Assembly (NCBI GenBank): GCA_013215145.1
Contig: JABSRP010000063.1
Location: forward strand, 1-34,586
DNA: 34,586 nucleotides
DNA from: Pseudobacteriovorax sp.
GTDB taxonomy: Bacteria > Bdellovibrionota_B > Oligoflexia > Oligoflexales > Oligoflexaceae
Reading direction: 5' to 3'
Of this stretch, positions 21,087-29,520 are shown in pieces. Below the pieces are notes generated by a model. The model was not told where the DNA came from. It was given only the letters and a program-made list of their open reading frames with translations, and ran no database searches. The position numbers and the translations under genes were made by a program. Positions within the stretch are counted from its first letter, which is position 1. Each line of letters starts with the position of its first letter.

Positions 21087-21444
21087 AGCGGCTCATATTG
21101 ATAGTGTAGGTTTTCTTTTGGGGAGATCCGCCAATAAAAAATGAATTATTAGCCTTTATTCTCGTTACTACCCAAAGACCAAAGTTGTTGCCCTCGCCGT
21201 CAATGACAAGAAGAGGCCTTGAGGCCTGATTTTCAAGATCTATCAGAGATTTTGAGGCGCCAAAGCGTGGGTATAAGTAGCCATTTATAACAACATCGAT
21301 GGATTTTACGCCAGTATTAAAACGCCGTATACCCGAAAGGGTCTCCTTTGATTTCCATCCAGTATCAATACTTCTCTCTATTTTATCGATGACATTTTTT
21401 CCAACCTCAAAGACGGCCGGTCCTATTGCAAGTTGAACTTTCAT
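21076..21444 (-). CDS. U: P2 gpU-like tail protein
   Basis: 122 residues from ATG 21444, overlapping the tape-measure stop as ATGA; a GTG 15 bases earlier is less likely. The Phage_P2_GpU pattern is visible: VQLAIGPAVFEV, then TLSGIRRFNTGVKSIDVVINGYLYP and a C-terminal GGSPQKKTYTI. It acts in tail assembly. Confidence 0.9.
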   Translation of the reverse strand: MKVQLAIGPAVFEVGKNVIDKIERSIDTGWKSKETLSGIRRFNTGVKSIDVVINGYLYPRFGASKSLIDLENQASRPLLVIDGEGNNFGLWVVTRIKANNSFFIGGSPQKKTYTINMSRYDQ

Positions 21445-23606
21445 TGCTGCGAATCCCACATAGCTTTTCTGTAATCGTCCATCTCAGTTTTAGCCTCTCC
21501 CATCTTTTTATTTAGGATTTGGCTTAAAACCTCGTCATCTTGCATATTAAAATTAATAGGGGCATTAATAGTAACGGCGCCAGGGTTTGCCGCCTCTTTT
21601 GCCCCTGTCACTGGCCCCTTAGCACCAGCTTTTTCTTCTTCTCCAAATATATCAAACATAGAGCGCATTTCAGGAAAAATTGTTAATAAAGCTGGCTTAA
21701 TAAAATTTACAAAATCCATTGCTTTTTGTTTTACCCAATCCCAATTTTCAGCTATCGCAGCAACAGCAAGTCCAAGACCAACGACTATAGCGCCAATTCC
21801 TGAGCTTATTAGGGCAATCTTAAGCACTTTAAGCGCCGAAACACCAAACAGAGTTGATTTTCCTAGAAGCACCATCCCAAACTGAAGGGCAGCAATGGTG
21901 CTATTTGCTGCCATAAAAACCGAAACACCGCCTGCTACAACAGTTAACAGCCCGCCGAAAGCAGCCGTTGCTCCAACAATCACGCTTGTTAGAGCAGGGG
22001 ATATACTAAGAACGCTGTTAAGCCCAGCAAAAATCGATGTAAGAGCCTGGGTTCCTGCCCTAAGGGCTGGCTCTAATGATTTCCCAATGGTGTTTGATAG
22101 GGCTTCTTTAATAGAGGCTAGAGCCATAAGATCGCCATTAAGGTTATCTCCCATCATAGCTGCCATATCAGAAGCGGCCCCAGTCACACCAGCAAAGGAT
22201 TTTGAAAGATCTGCCAGACTTTTTGCCTCCTCATTAGTTGATCGTATTGATGCATCCATGAGGGCAATAAACCCAGACACAGCTTCTTGTCCAGCTATAT
22301 CGGAGGCGATACTTAGCCTTTTTTCCCTATCGTAGTCTTTTGTTGCCTCGGCAATGGCCTTAATTTTTTCTTGGATACTAAGACCATCAAGAGATATTCC
22401 AAGCCCTTCAATTGCCTTTGCTGCTGCCGATGGCGGCGCTGCTAGGCGGATAATAGATGACCTTAGAGCTGTTCCAGCAGAAGATCCGACAATGCTTCTT
22501 TCTGCTAGAACCTTTGTAAACGCCGCAAGCTCGTTTATCTTAACGCCAGCCGTTGCAGCTACCGATCCCGCATAGGTAAAGGCCTCGCCCGCCTCTCTTA
22601 CGTTTGTTTGGGCCGAGGTTGCAATGGTAGCCATAACATCTGCAACGCCTGATAGCTCGCCAGCTTTCATTCCAAACTGACCAAGAATACCAGATGATAT
22701 TCTTGTTGCCTCTGCAAGATCAAGATTTCCAGATTTTGCAAGATCAAGCAGTCCGGCCGACGCCGCAATAATTTGATTAGATTTAAAACCAGCTTCGGCA
22801 AGTGCCTCTTGCCCCTGAAGAACCTCAGATAAGGAAAAACTAGTCGTTGCCCCAAGCCGTTCGGCCTCGCCCACAATTTTTCTAAGCTCTTCTTCTCTTT
22901 TTTGCGGATCAGATATACCTGAGAGCGCCTTTGCATTGATACTGCTCGCAAGTGCTCCGGCTGATCGTCTTGTCTCAACGGCGCCGCCTACAGCCCCTAG
23001 TATGTTTCCGCCAACTCCAGATATACCATCGGCTGCAAGTGTAGCGTCAGCACCTCTTTCCAAGGCCTTTTCAAAGCTAGCCCTTCCTTTTGCGATTTCT
23101 TCTTTTTTTCTTTTAATGGCTTGGTAGGCTTTTTCCTGGTTTTTTAGCTCTCTAGTGGTCTTAGCCGTTGCAAGGGCCAGCTTTCTCTCCTCAAGGGCTA
23201 GCTTTCCTGTATTAATCCCAGCAGCCCTGGCCTGCATACTCATGGCATGAAGACCCTTTTTAGCATCATCAAGGCGCCGCGACAGTCTTGCTGATTCTTC
23301 TTTTGCTGCCATGAACTCTTTTTGCATTTTTTTGGTGCCGCCTCCAGCCTGCCTCATCTCGTTTGCTAGTTGGCGGGTCCTCATTTGCGAACCTTTAAGC
23401 TTCATAGAAAGGGCTTCAATTGAGGCTTTTTGCTCTTTAAATACAGTTATAGCCTTTGTCTTACGTTTATACTCCTCAAGTCTTTTGGTGTTGTTTTGAT
23501 ACTCAGATGATACAGAGGTGAGAGCTTTTTTGAGCTTTGATAGGGTGGGCGATAGCGTATCATTTCCTGATATACCAAGCCTTACATTAAAGTCCTTTGA
23601 AACCAT
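21441..23606 (-). CDS. T: Tail tape measure protein
   Basis: 721 residues. The N-terminal 170 are coiled coil (KRLEEYKRKTKAITVFKEQK...). The central TP901-type core is clear: GATTSFSLSEVLQGQEALAEAGF, then the ISSGILGQFG and VLAERSIVGSSAGTALRSSI blocks. Three or four hydrophobic helices at about 545-640 should insert in the host membrane during DNA entry. By the usual rule of about 1.5 Å per residue the tail would be near 110 nm. It overlaps the frameshifted E' product by 20 bases. Confidence 0.93.
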   Translation of the reverse strand: MVSKDFNVRLGISGNDTLSPTLSKLKKALTSVSSEYQNNTKRLEEYKRKTKAITVFKEQKASIEALSMKLKGSQMRTRQLANEMRQAGGGTKKMQKEFMAAKEESARLSRRLDDAKKGLHAMSMQARAAGINTGKLALEERKLALATAKTTRELKNQEKAYQAIKRKKEEIAKGRASFEKALERGADATLAADGISGVGGNILGAVGGAVETRRSAGALASSINAKALSGISDPQKREEELRKIVGEAERLGATTSFSLSEVLQGQEALAEAGFKSNQIIAASAGLLDLAKSGNLDLAEATRISSGILGQFGMKAGELSGVADVMATIATSAQTNVREAGEAFTYAGSVAATAGVKINELAAFTKVLAERSIVGSSAGTALRSSIIRLAAPPSAAAKAIEGLGISLDGLSIQEKIKAIAEATKDYDREKRLSIASDIAGQEAVSGFIALMDASIRSTNEEAKSLADLSKSFAGVTGAASDMAAMMGDNLNGDLMALASIKEALSNTIGKSLEPALRAGTQALTSIFAGLNSVLSISPALTSVIVGATAAFGGLLTVVAGGVSVFMAANSTIAALQFGMVLLGKSTLFGVSALKVLKIALISSGIGAIVVGLGLAVAAIAENWDWVKQKAMDFVNFIKPALLTIFPEMRSMFDIFGEEEKAGAKGPVTGAKEAANPGAVTINAPINFNMQDDEVLSQILNKKMGEAKTEMDDYRKAMWDSQQ

Positions 23607-24074
23607 ATGCTTTTACCATCTTTTCTTGCTGGTCTAGTACAGTATCGTGATACTCTTTAAATTCGTACATTTCCATCGAATCAAGCTCTGAGACAGGCCA
23701 GCTAGTAACAGATGCGATATTCACCTTGATTCTCTTGATATCTTTCAGGATCTCTTCGGGCTCTTTGGGCTCTGTTTTTACATTAGACTTACTGATCCCA
23801 GCCCGATCCCTAAAAAATCCTCGTATCCTTTTTGAAGCTGCATATAGTCTAGGACATCCATAGCCTGGACGACCTCTCTTGGCTGCTGCGCTGCATTAGA
23901 AATAATTGTGATATTAGAAATATTTCCAGCCATTTCATCTTTTAGAGCAATTTCGATATCTCTAACCTGAAGCCTTCTTAGAGTAAGCTGCTCAACTTTT
24001 TTCATACCCTCGTTAGTATTAACTTCTACGGGAATTTTTAGCTTGTAGGTGTACGTTTGCGATGATGTATCCAT
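23587..24074 (-). CDS. E': Tail assembly chaperone E+E', product of a -1 frameshift
   Basis: Translation of gene E to codon 88, then slippage by -1 on T TTT TTA, gives a 162-residue protein. The shifted frame adds 74 residues (RDRAGISKSNVKTEP..., ending EKMVKAYGFKGL) and ends at TAA 23587, inside the start of the tape-measure gene. In P2 the same product, gpE+E', arises at TTTTTTG and is needed for tail-length assembly. The extension has no start codon of its own at a good site and reads cleanly across, so frameshifting is well supported by the sequence. Confidence 0.88.
23778..24074 (-). CDS. E: Tail assembly chaperone E, unshifted product
   Basis: 98 residues with the gpE pattern (KIPVEVNTNEGMKKVEQLTLRRLQVRDI). 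It is encoded between tube FII and tape measure T as in P2, and it acts during tail polymerisation around the tape measure. The zero-frame tail after the slip site is ten residues. Confidence 0.88.
   Translation of the reverse strand: MDTSSQTYTYKLKIPVEVNTNEGMKKVEQLTLRRLQVRDIEIALKDEMAGNISNITIISNAAQQPREVVQAMDVLDYMQLQKGYEDFLGIGLGSVSLM
23811..23817 (-). promoter_or_regulatory. -1 ribosomal frameshift slippery site TTTTTTA
   Basis: The codons are GAT TTT TTA in gene E. T TTT TTA fits X XXY YYZ. A 74-codon frame opens after a -1 shift. Confidence 0.85.
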
Positions 24075-24085
24075 TATCTAGCCTC

Positions 24086-24586
24086 CTATAATTCAATGGC
24101 TCTTCTGATATCTCTTGTTAAATCTCTACCATCTCTAATAAATATCTGATTATCAATGTCGGCTTCTTCGATTACCTCGCCGTTTGCCTGGTAGCGATAA
24201 TAGACAACATCCATAATCACGTTAACGCTAGATAGCTCGCCCACCTTGAACGCGCCAGGGTCAACATCTCTTATCTGACCCCTTGCAAAAACCTCAATAG
24301 CCTCAGTTACGCTACCTACCGTGTTTGCTGCCCTAAAGATTAACGGCACATAGTCATCAAAAAAGCCCATAAGGCGCATTGTATCGGTATTATGCTCAGA
24401 GAGAATATAAGACAGCTCCATTGGCTCAAAATCAAGATAAACAGGCCTTGAGCCCATAAAGCCCGCTTTATCATCTTCTTTTATCGGGACTATCCTTGGC
24501 CTCACAAACTCCCTAACTTTTCCAACGTAGCCCCTTCCATCAACTAGAAGAGACATCCCCTTAATGGATCTAGGTTGATTTATCAT
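24086..24586 (-). CDS. FII: Contractile tail tube protein FII
   Basis: 166 residues of the P2 FII family. The N-terminus INQPRSIKGMSLLVDGRGYVGKV and the C-terminal block MDVVYYRYQANGEVIEEADI are typical. It forms the inner tube. Its start overlaps the sheath stop by four bases. Confidence 0.93.
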   Translation of the reverse strand: MINQPRSIKGMSLLVDGRGYVGKVREFVRPRIVPIKEDDKAGFMGSRPVYLDFEPMELSYILSEHNTDTMRLMGFFDDYVPLIFRAANTVGSVTEAIEVFARGQIRDVDPGAFKVGELSSVNVIMDVVYYRYQANGEVIEEADIDNQIFIRDGRDLTRDIRRAIEL

Positions 24587-25788
24587 GGCGCCCCTCCTGC
24601 GTCTGTGAAGATTTCCTCAATGCCCTCATCAGAGATAGCAACTGTAAAGGTAACTTCCTCTGCTGGATAATTCGGCGTAAATTGATATCTAAAAAATACG
24701 CGGCCCTGTTTTACGTTTGAAGCGGAATTTCTCGTATCTGCGTAGCATCTACCCTCGATGATAGCCCCTTGGAATTTTAGATCCCTTAGAAAATTATTTA
24801 CAAGCTCAATGACTGCCGTCACGTAGCTTTTGTTGATACCGCGATCAACAACAAACTGTGATGACTCAAGAATGGACCGATTAATAACGTCCGCTGTTCT
24901 TCTAACAGGAATAAATGTGTAGGGATTTGTTCTAGCAACTAGAGATCTATTGCCCCAAGCCTTATAGCCTCTACCATCATTTATAAATGTCGTGACTCCA
25001 AGATTATTAAGAGCATTAGCTTCGCTATTTTCATCGGTAAGTGACCATCCAATGGCTCTTGAGGGAACAAAGTTTCGGGCTACTTTATTTGAAAACGAAA
25101 CCCAGAAGCCCTCCTCTGCCTGGGTTCTTGCCCATACTCCTGCAAGCGTTGCGGCTCCGCCCTCTCTAGTCTCTGGCGTTCTGCCTTTATCTGGATGAAC
25201 AGCAATTGCCCTGTTTGATTCTGTAAGCTCTGCAACTGCCGCCCTAATTTCTGCAACGTTAGCACCCCCGACATCAAAGATTGTAAATACCTTCATATCA
25301 GAGGCCACAGAGATTAAATCGTTACTTAAAGCGGTGCCAGCTCTAGTAAGAGAAGGCGCAATAAGTATAGTCGGCTCAAAGCCTACGCGAGAAAGGGCAA
25401 GCTTAAATCTTTGCACACCAACAAACCCAGCATTCTCGTCTGGATCATCAGATAATTCCTCATTTTGAGGCGCTGGATCATCTGCTGGCGGATCTTCTGC
25501 TGGCGGATCATCAGGCTCTATTTCAACAGCAAGGGCTTTTATGACTACAACTATCTGACTTGAAACCTGATCATAAATCGATAGGAGGGCTTTATAGATG
25601 GTATCATCTTCGTCTTCCTTCCCCGCCCCATACTTTCGTACAGCCTCTTGCCTTGTTCGAACAACATCAATATTCTCGGCGTCTGGGGAATTACTAATCC
25701 CATAGAGCCCTATTACTACTTGAGAGACAACGTTCACCCCAGGAACAAACTGGGTATTGTCCTCTTCAATTCTAATCCCGTGGACCAC
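24583..25788 (-). CDS. FI: Contractile tail sheath protein FI
   Basis: 401 residues of the phage tail sheath family: VHGIRIEEDN at the start, PSLTRAGTALSNDLISVASDMKVF, then ARTNPYTFIPVRRTADVINRSI and FQGAIIEGRCYADTRNSA near the C-terminus. It contracts to drive the tube through the envelope. Between about residues 90 and 120 an acidic Pro-rich insert with repeated DPPA units replaces part of the variable domain; the DNA repeats there (about 25470-25515) could change length. The GTG start has GGGAGGG upstream and overlaps the previous gene. Confidence 0.95.
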   Translation of the reverse strand: MVHGIRIEEDNTQFVPGVNVVSQVVIGLYGISNSPDAENIDVVRTRQEAVRKYGAGKEDEDDTIYKALLSIYDQVSSQIVVVIKALAVEIEPDDPPAEDPPADDPAPQNEELSDDPDENAGFVGVQRFKLALSRVGFEPTILIAPSLTRAGTALSNDLISVASDMKVFTIFDVGGANVAEIRAAVAELTESNRAIAVHPDKGRTPETREGGAATLAGVWARTQAEEGFWVSFSNKVARNFVPSRAIGWSLTDENSEANALNNLGVTTFINDGRGYKAWGNRSLVARTNPYTFIPVRRTADVINRSILESSQFVVDRGINKSYVTAVIELVNNFLRDLKFQGAIIEGRCYADTRNSASNVKQGRVFFRYQFTPNYPAEEVTFTVAISDEGIEEIFTDAGGAP

Positions 25789-26464
25789 GCCTATCCCTCC
25801 CTTGAATAACTATGCTTGGCGTTTCAAATTCTTTTGTAACGTCAATGTCAAATTTAATCATGCCCTCTATAAAATCATCGACGGCTATTCCAACAATTCC
25901 CATATCTCCGACAAATGAAAGCCTCTCACCCCATTCGATCTCTATGTTTGCCCAGCCGCCCTTATTTGGCTCAAATGCGGCAACGTTAAGGCCACCGGCT
26001 AGCACTGTTCCATAGAATTTTGCCTTCTCGACGATCTTTCCTCTAATACCCTGGCCACCCGAAACTTCTCTTACTTTTTCTAAAATACCCTCTGTTGTAA
26101 CGCTACCAGTAAGCAAGAGCTGAGGAAGGCTGGTATCCTGATCGGGAAGCCTCGTTCTAAAAGAAATTTCAACGCCATTTGGAACCGGGGTAAACTTAAA
26201 AAATTCAAGTGCGTTTCTAGCGTCCTCGACTTCATCGCCGATAAAAAGGATAGAAGCATCCTCGCCGCCCTCTCCAGCTGCATTTCGCCAGGGAAAGGTA
26301 TCCCTTTCGGCCCGAACTTCCTCTTTTATTTGCTCGCCAATTTGCTCAAGCTCTGTTTTTGCTTCAGCTACGAGCCTTAAAACATCTTCCTCGACATCAA
26401 AAAACTCTTGGATAATTCTTTCTGTTCGCTCGATAACCCGAGCTACGTCCTGGGATAGTGTCAC
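25772..26464 (-). CDS. Probable distal tail tip or receptor-binding protein
   Basis: 230 residues, GTG start overlapping the previous stop as GTGA. The N-terminal 60 are coiled coil (VIERTERIIQEFFDVEEDVL...), fitting a trimeric fibre, followed by a beta-rich part with the Gly-containing stretch TEGILEKVREVSGGQGIRGK. I recognise no family. It lies between the fibre N-terminal gene and the sheath, where P2 carries the fibre and its assembly gene; no separate fibre-assembly chaperone is seen. A receptor-binding role is inferred from position. Confidence 0.6.
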   Translation of the reverse strand: MTLSQDVARVIERTERIIQEFFDVEEDVLRLVAEAKTELEQIGEQIKEEVRAERDTFPWRNAAGEGGEDASILFIGDEVEDARNALEFFKFTPVPNGVEISFRTRLPDQDTSLPQLLLTGSVTTEGILEKVREVSGGQGIRGKIVEKAKFYGTVLAGGLNVAAFEPNKGGWANIEIEWGERLSFVGDMGIVGIAVDDFIEGMIKFDIDVTKEFETPSIVIQGRDRRGPRD

Positions 26465-26976
26465 GCGCCCCTCTCCCGCCTCAGTTGATAGACTTGATAT
26501 TGCAATTCAAGAATAGCGCTCGTAAGCTTTGCGATCTCTTCAGCTACGTTTAGATTTAGCTCCTCGCCAACGCCGTCTACAATAATTCGATCAGCCTCAG
26601 CCTCTTGCAAAACGAACTGAAGCCCAAGCTTGAAAGTGGCGTCAATCGGCGATCTTCTAAAATATGGCTCAGAGGCCCTAGCAGCAATTCCAAATAAAAA
26701 CTCATCGCCATCTTGCTCAGCGTAAACCCCAATTTCACTTACATCGTAACTTTCTTGCAGGTTAGAAAACCTAGAGGCTATGTTGACCCCGCCCTCTATT
26801 CTTTTAGAGTCGGCAACCGGCTGGTTTTCTACAACATCCCTAAGTATCGCCTCTGAGCCATCGGCATCGTATGATCCCCTACCCATTGCCATTCTAGAAA
26901 ATCTAATGGCAATTCCGCCCGGAGCAAAAAGCCTCTGTCTAGCTTGATCTGTTACTGTTATAACAATATCACTCAT
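26461..26976 (-). CDS. Tail fibre/collar N-terminal-type protein
   Basis: 171 residues resembling the N-terminal domain of P2 gpH-type tail-collar fibres: SDIVITVTDQARQRLF, VSEIGVYAEQDGDEFLFGIAA and a C-terminal coiled coil (EEIAKLTSAILELQYQVYQL). It is far shorter than P2 gpH (669), with no receptor-binding part. The coil may trimerise and link to the next gene's protein, so that the fibre would be split over two genes. It overlaps both neighbours by four bases. Confidence 0.75.
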   Translation of the reverse strand: MSDIVITVTDQARQRLFAPGGIAIRFSRMAMGRGSYDADGSEAILRDVVENQPVADSKRIEGGVNIASRFSNLQESYDVSEIGVYAEQDGDEFLFGIAARASEPYFRRSPIDATFKLGLQFVLQEAEADRIIVDGVGEELNLNVAEEIAKLTSAILELQYQVYQLRRERGA

Positions 26977-27551
26977 AGGATTGCCGAAAGCTCCACAGTT
27001 TTAAAGGGGCGAGCCGTGGCAACGCCAAAGGTTTTTGATTTTATTCTAACGCCAACGTTATAACCAACGGCCGATCTGATAGGCTTTAGCCGCTCTACAA
27101 TTCGCTCTATTCGTCTAAAAAGATCTGTCGTGATATCTTCTGGCTGCTGATCAAGAAAAATGGTCACATCAAAGTTGTAGCGCTCAATAGCATCACTATC
27201 TTCGAACCATTCTGTTATGTCTGCCTCGATATTTAGAGCCTCAAGAGCCTTTTCTATAGAAAAGCGCGTCCCCCTCCTTGCTCTTATCTTAAGCCAGGTT
27301 TCTATGGTTTGCCGCTTTTGCTCCTCGCTCCAATCATCTTGCCAAATATCAACGCCAAGAGACCATGCAAGAAAAGGAAGATATTTTTCGGGACATTCTT
27401 TGTAATTCCAAAAAAGCGGGGCAAATAGCATCGATACGTTTTGACCAAGATCATCGTTGATCTCTTTTTCAAGCCTTGGCCTTATCCTGACCGCATTTTC
27501 TAGATCTTTTTCAAACTGCGATGCGCTTGGAGGTAGAAGGCTAGTCTGCAT
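26973..27551 (-). CDS. I: P2 gpI-like baseplate protein
   Basis: 192 residues of Tail_P2_I: LLPPSASQFEKDLE, LPFLAWSLGVDIWQDDWSE, KRQTIETWLKIRARRGTRFSIEKAL. It is a baseplate wedge component that joins the fibres. It overlaps gpJ by 11 bases. Confidence 0.93.
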   Translation of the reverse strand: MQTSLLPPSASQFEKDLENAVRIRPRLEKEINDDLGQNVSMLFAPLFWNYKECPEKYLPFLAWSLGVDIWQDDWSEEQKRQTIETWLKIRARRGTRFSIEKALEALNIEADITEWFEDSDAIERYNFDVTIFLDQQPEDITTDLFRRIERIVERLKPIRSAVGYNVGVRIKSKTFGVATARPFKTVELSAIL

Positions 27552-28419
27552 AAACTACCTCCAGGGAAAATTCTCGAAGGATAGCCGATATATCATCATT
27601 TGACTCAATATTGTCAAACTCAATACCTGACACGCTAAAAGTGACCTCAGCTCTTTCAACCGAAGGATTAGCCTCGCCCCTAGAGTTTTGATGACAGGCA
27701 GAAAGAGCCCCAGATTTAGGAACGCCAACACTTACCCTTGATCTATCTTTAAGATAGGCCCTAACCCTTTTTGATAGATCTTCAGCCAGAAGCTCTCTAT
27801 CAACACCATCCAAGACAAAAACTGTAGCTTTAAAATCGTAAAATAAAAACCTTGCCTCTCTTATCTCAACCTTATCAGTAATCGGGCGAAGATCTTCAAT
27901 TTCACGCTCTAGCTTTCGAAGAAGACCGGCTTTGTCCTCATCATCTACAAGCCCCGAAAATTGAACAGGCAAGATAACTTCGCCAGGGTTTGGACTGTAG
28001 GCGTTGACCGAAAACAGCTTTTCGCCGAGGATATCTTTTACGTGCTTTTCGTATGAAATTTTAGAGCCAGCCGTTGTCTTAGAATCAAAAGCCTCAAGCG
28101 CCCGCTGCCTAAGCGATTCATCAGATTCGGGCTCGCCCTCTGAGTTAGGCTGTTTTTCCGTGTTAAAAAGAGCTGCAAGGTTTTCTAGGTTTGTGCCTTC
28201 GGCAAATGGAAGAAGCGACTGCTTTACAGACTCATTAATCCTAACCCTTAAAAGAACCTCTCTATAGGCGCCAATTTCAATAGATTTGTAAGCAGGATCG
28301 GCCGGACCCGCAGCATATTCGGCTGGAAGACTTGCAAGCATCTCATCTCTAATTTGCTCAAAGCTAAGCTCGTCAATAATTTTAGGCGCAGGTATGCGCG
28401 AAAGATCAATGGTGCTCAT
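27541..28419 (-). CDS. J: P2 gpJ-like baseplate wedge protein
   Basis: 292 residues of the Baseplate_J family: STIDLSRIPAPKIIDELSFEQ at the start, ESDESLRQRALEAFDSKTTAGS and KHVKDILGEKLFSVNAYSPNPGEV in the middle. It builds the baseplate periphery with W and I. The start overlaps the W stop by four bases. Confidence 0.94.
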   Translation of the reverse strand: MSTIDLSRIPAPKIIDELSFEQIRDEMLASLPAEYAAGPADPAYKSIEIGAYREVLLRVRINESVKQSLLPFAEGTNLENLAALFNTEKQPNSEGEPESDESLRQRALEAFDSKTTAGSKISYEKHVKDILGEKLFSVNAYSPNPGEVILPVQFSGLVDDEDKAGLLRKLEREIEDLRPITDKVEIREARFLFYDFKATVFVLDGVDRELLAEDLSKRVRAYLKDRSRVSVGVPKSGALSACHQNSRGEANPSVERAEVTFSVSGIEFDNIESNDDISAILREFSLEVVYAD

Positions 28420-28751
28420 ATCTCAAAATCATCCCTAATCTCAGCCGAAGTTGGTAAAAATACGCCTCTTACCTCTATTCTTATTGCTCCCGTGTTTCCT
28501 GGCTTAATCGAAATTGTCTTAAGCTCAAAGCGAGGCTCAAAGCGAAATAAAGCCTCATTTGCAGCCCTGTAATAGTCGATCGTTTCAGATATTGGGGAAT
28601 CTAAAAGCTCGAAAAGCCTAGATCCATACTCACGGTTCATGACCCTACTTCCAACAGGCGTAGCTAGAACATCGCGTATTGACTGGCGTACAGCCTCAAT
28701 CTCCTCAATTCTTTCACCTGTTTTAAAATCTGCGCCGTAAAACTGGGTCAT
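28416..28751 (-). CDS. W: P2 gpW-like baseplate wedge protein (gp25 family)
   Basis: 111 residues of GPW_gp25: TGERIEEIEAVRQSIRDVLATPVGSRVMNREYGSRLFELLDSP. It is the conserved wedge core linking sheath and baseplate. Starts with an ATGA overlap. Confidence 0.95.
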   Translation of the reverse strand: MTQFYGADFKTGERIEEIEAVRQSIRDVLATPVGSRVMNREYGSRLFELLDSPISETIDYYRAANEALFRFEPRFELKTISIKPGNTGAIRIEVRGVFLPTSAEIRDDFEI

Positions 28752-28951
28752 GTGAATTTTCCTACCCCCGTCGTACCGTCTGTATTTGTTACATTTACTT
28801 CATTATTTTCGACAGCATACTTAACCCCAGCAGCTACAATTCTTGCTAGCTTAAGACTCTCTACCCCCATGGGAAGATCAGGTGGCAAATTAAAAGCCGC
28901 TCTAATTTCTTTTTCTAGCTCAGCAATAAGAAGCTCTTCCACGATTGGCAT
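28748..28951 (-). CDS. Small late protein between gpV and gpW
   Basis: 67 residues from ATG 28951, which overlaps the gpV stop as TAATG; the longer frame inside gpV is out. Helical N-terminal half (VEELLIAELEKEIRAAFNLP) and a Gly/Thr-rich tail ending in GKFT. Perhaps a tail-tip or baseplate accessory protein by position; no family recognised. Confidence 0.65.
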   Translation of the reverse strand: MPIVEELLIAELEKEIRAAFNLPPDLPMGVESLKLARIVAAGVKYAVENNEVNVTNTDGTTGVGKFT

Positions 28952-29520
28952 TAACCTTCCCCCTCTTCTGCGGTAGGGAAAGAAAGGCCAGCTTTCACAA
29001 TCGTCGATGCCTGCGGGTGAGGCGCCCCAGTAAAGGCGCAGACACACTCGCCCGTCACGACCCCAAGAGCTGTCGGAGTTTCAGCAAGCGAAATATTTTT
29101 AGCATTGACCGAGACGTCGCCGCTTACGTTTAGATCTAGCTTTGAGCCTTCAGGAAGCTTAAGATTCATTTTTTTCGACTGGGTATCATAATCAAACCTT
29201 GCCCCATCTGAGAACTCTTTTATATATTTTGTAGAAGAGGCCCCGCCCGGCACGTCTGATCGCCTTTTGATAACCCCCATAACAAATGCTGCTGACCACT
29301 CGCCGTCTGGGACTACGACCATGACTTTATCGCCAATTTTAAGCGGCTCAAAATCATTAGAGCTAGTAATTACTGGTATAAAATCGCTAGCAGCTTCGCT
29401 TTCACCGTCGATCTCGACAGAAACCCTTAAATCATCACCACTAACAGCGATGACCTCGCAGTAATTAAAAAGATTTGCCATTTTCCTTAATAGCTCTGCC
29501 ATCTGAAAGCTGCTAGTCAT
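28951..29520 (-). CDS. V: P2 gpV-like baseplate assembly/spike protein
   Basis: 189 residues. The N-terminal OB-like domain (NLFNYCEVIAVSGDDLRVSVEI, then GDKVMVVVPDGEWSAAFVMGVI) is typical. A short beta-helix stretch (KLDLNVSGDVSVNAKNISL) and a tail TGAPHPQASTIVKAGL replace the longer P2 spike, which has its metal-binding tip at the C-terminus. It pierces the outer membrane as a trimer. An antisense 11-mer copy lies at 28970-28980 near its 3' end. Confidence 0.92.
   Translation of the reverse strand: MTSSFQMAELLRKMANLFNYCEVIAVSGDDLRVSVEIDGESEAASDFIPVITSSNDFEPLKIGDKVMVVVPDGEWSAAFVMGVIKRRSDVPGGASSTKYIKEFSDGARFDYDTQSKKMNLKLPEGSKLDLNVSGDVSVNAKNISLAETPTALGVVTGECVCAFTGAPHPQASTIVKAGLSFPTAEEGEG
28970..28980 (+). 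repeat. Dispersed 11-mer GCGGTAGGGAA, copy in gene V
   Basis: Perfect copy, antisense to gene V. Confidence 0.7.

Noticed and set aside
28748..29047. 99-residue version of the small gene between V and W
   Set aside because: Its first 32 codons lie inside gene V. The ATG at 28951 overlapping the V stop fits the coupling used elsewhere in the operon.
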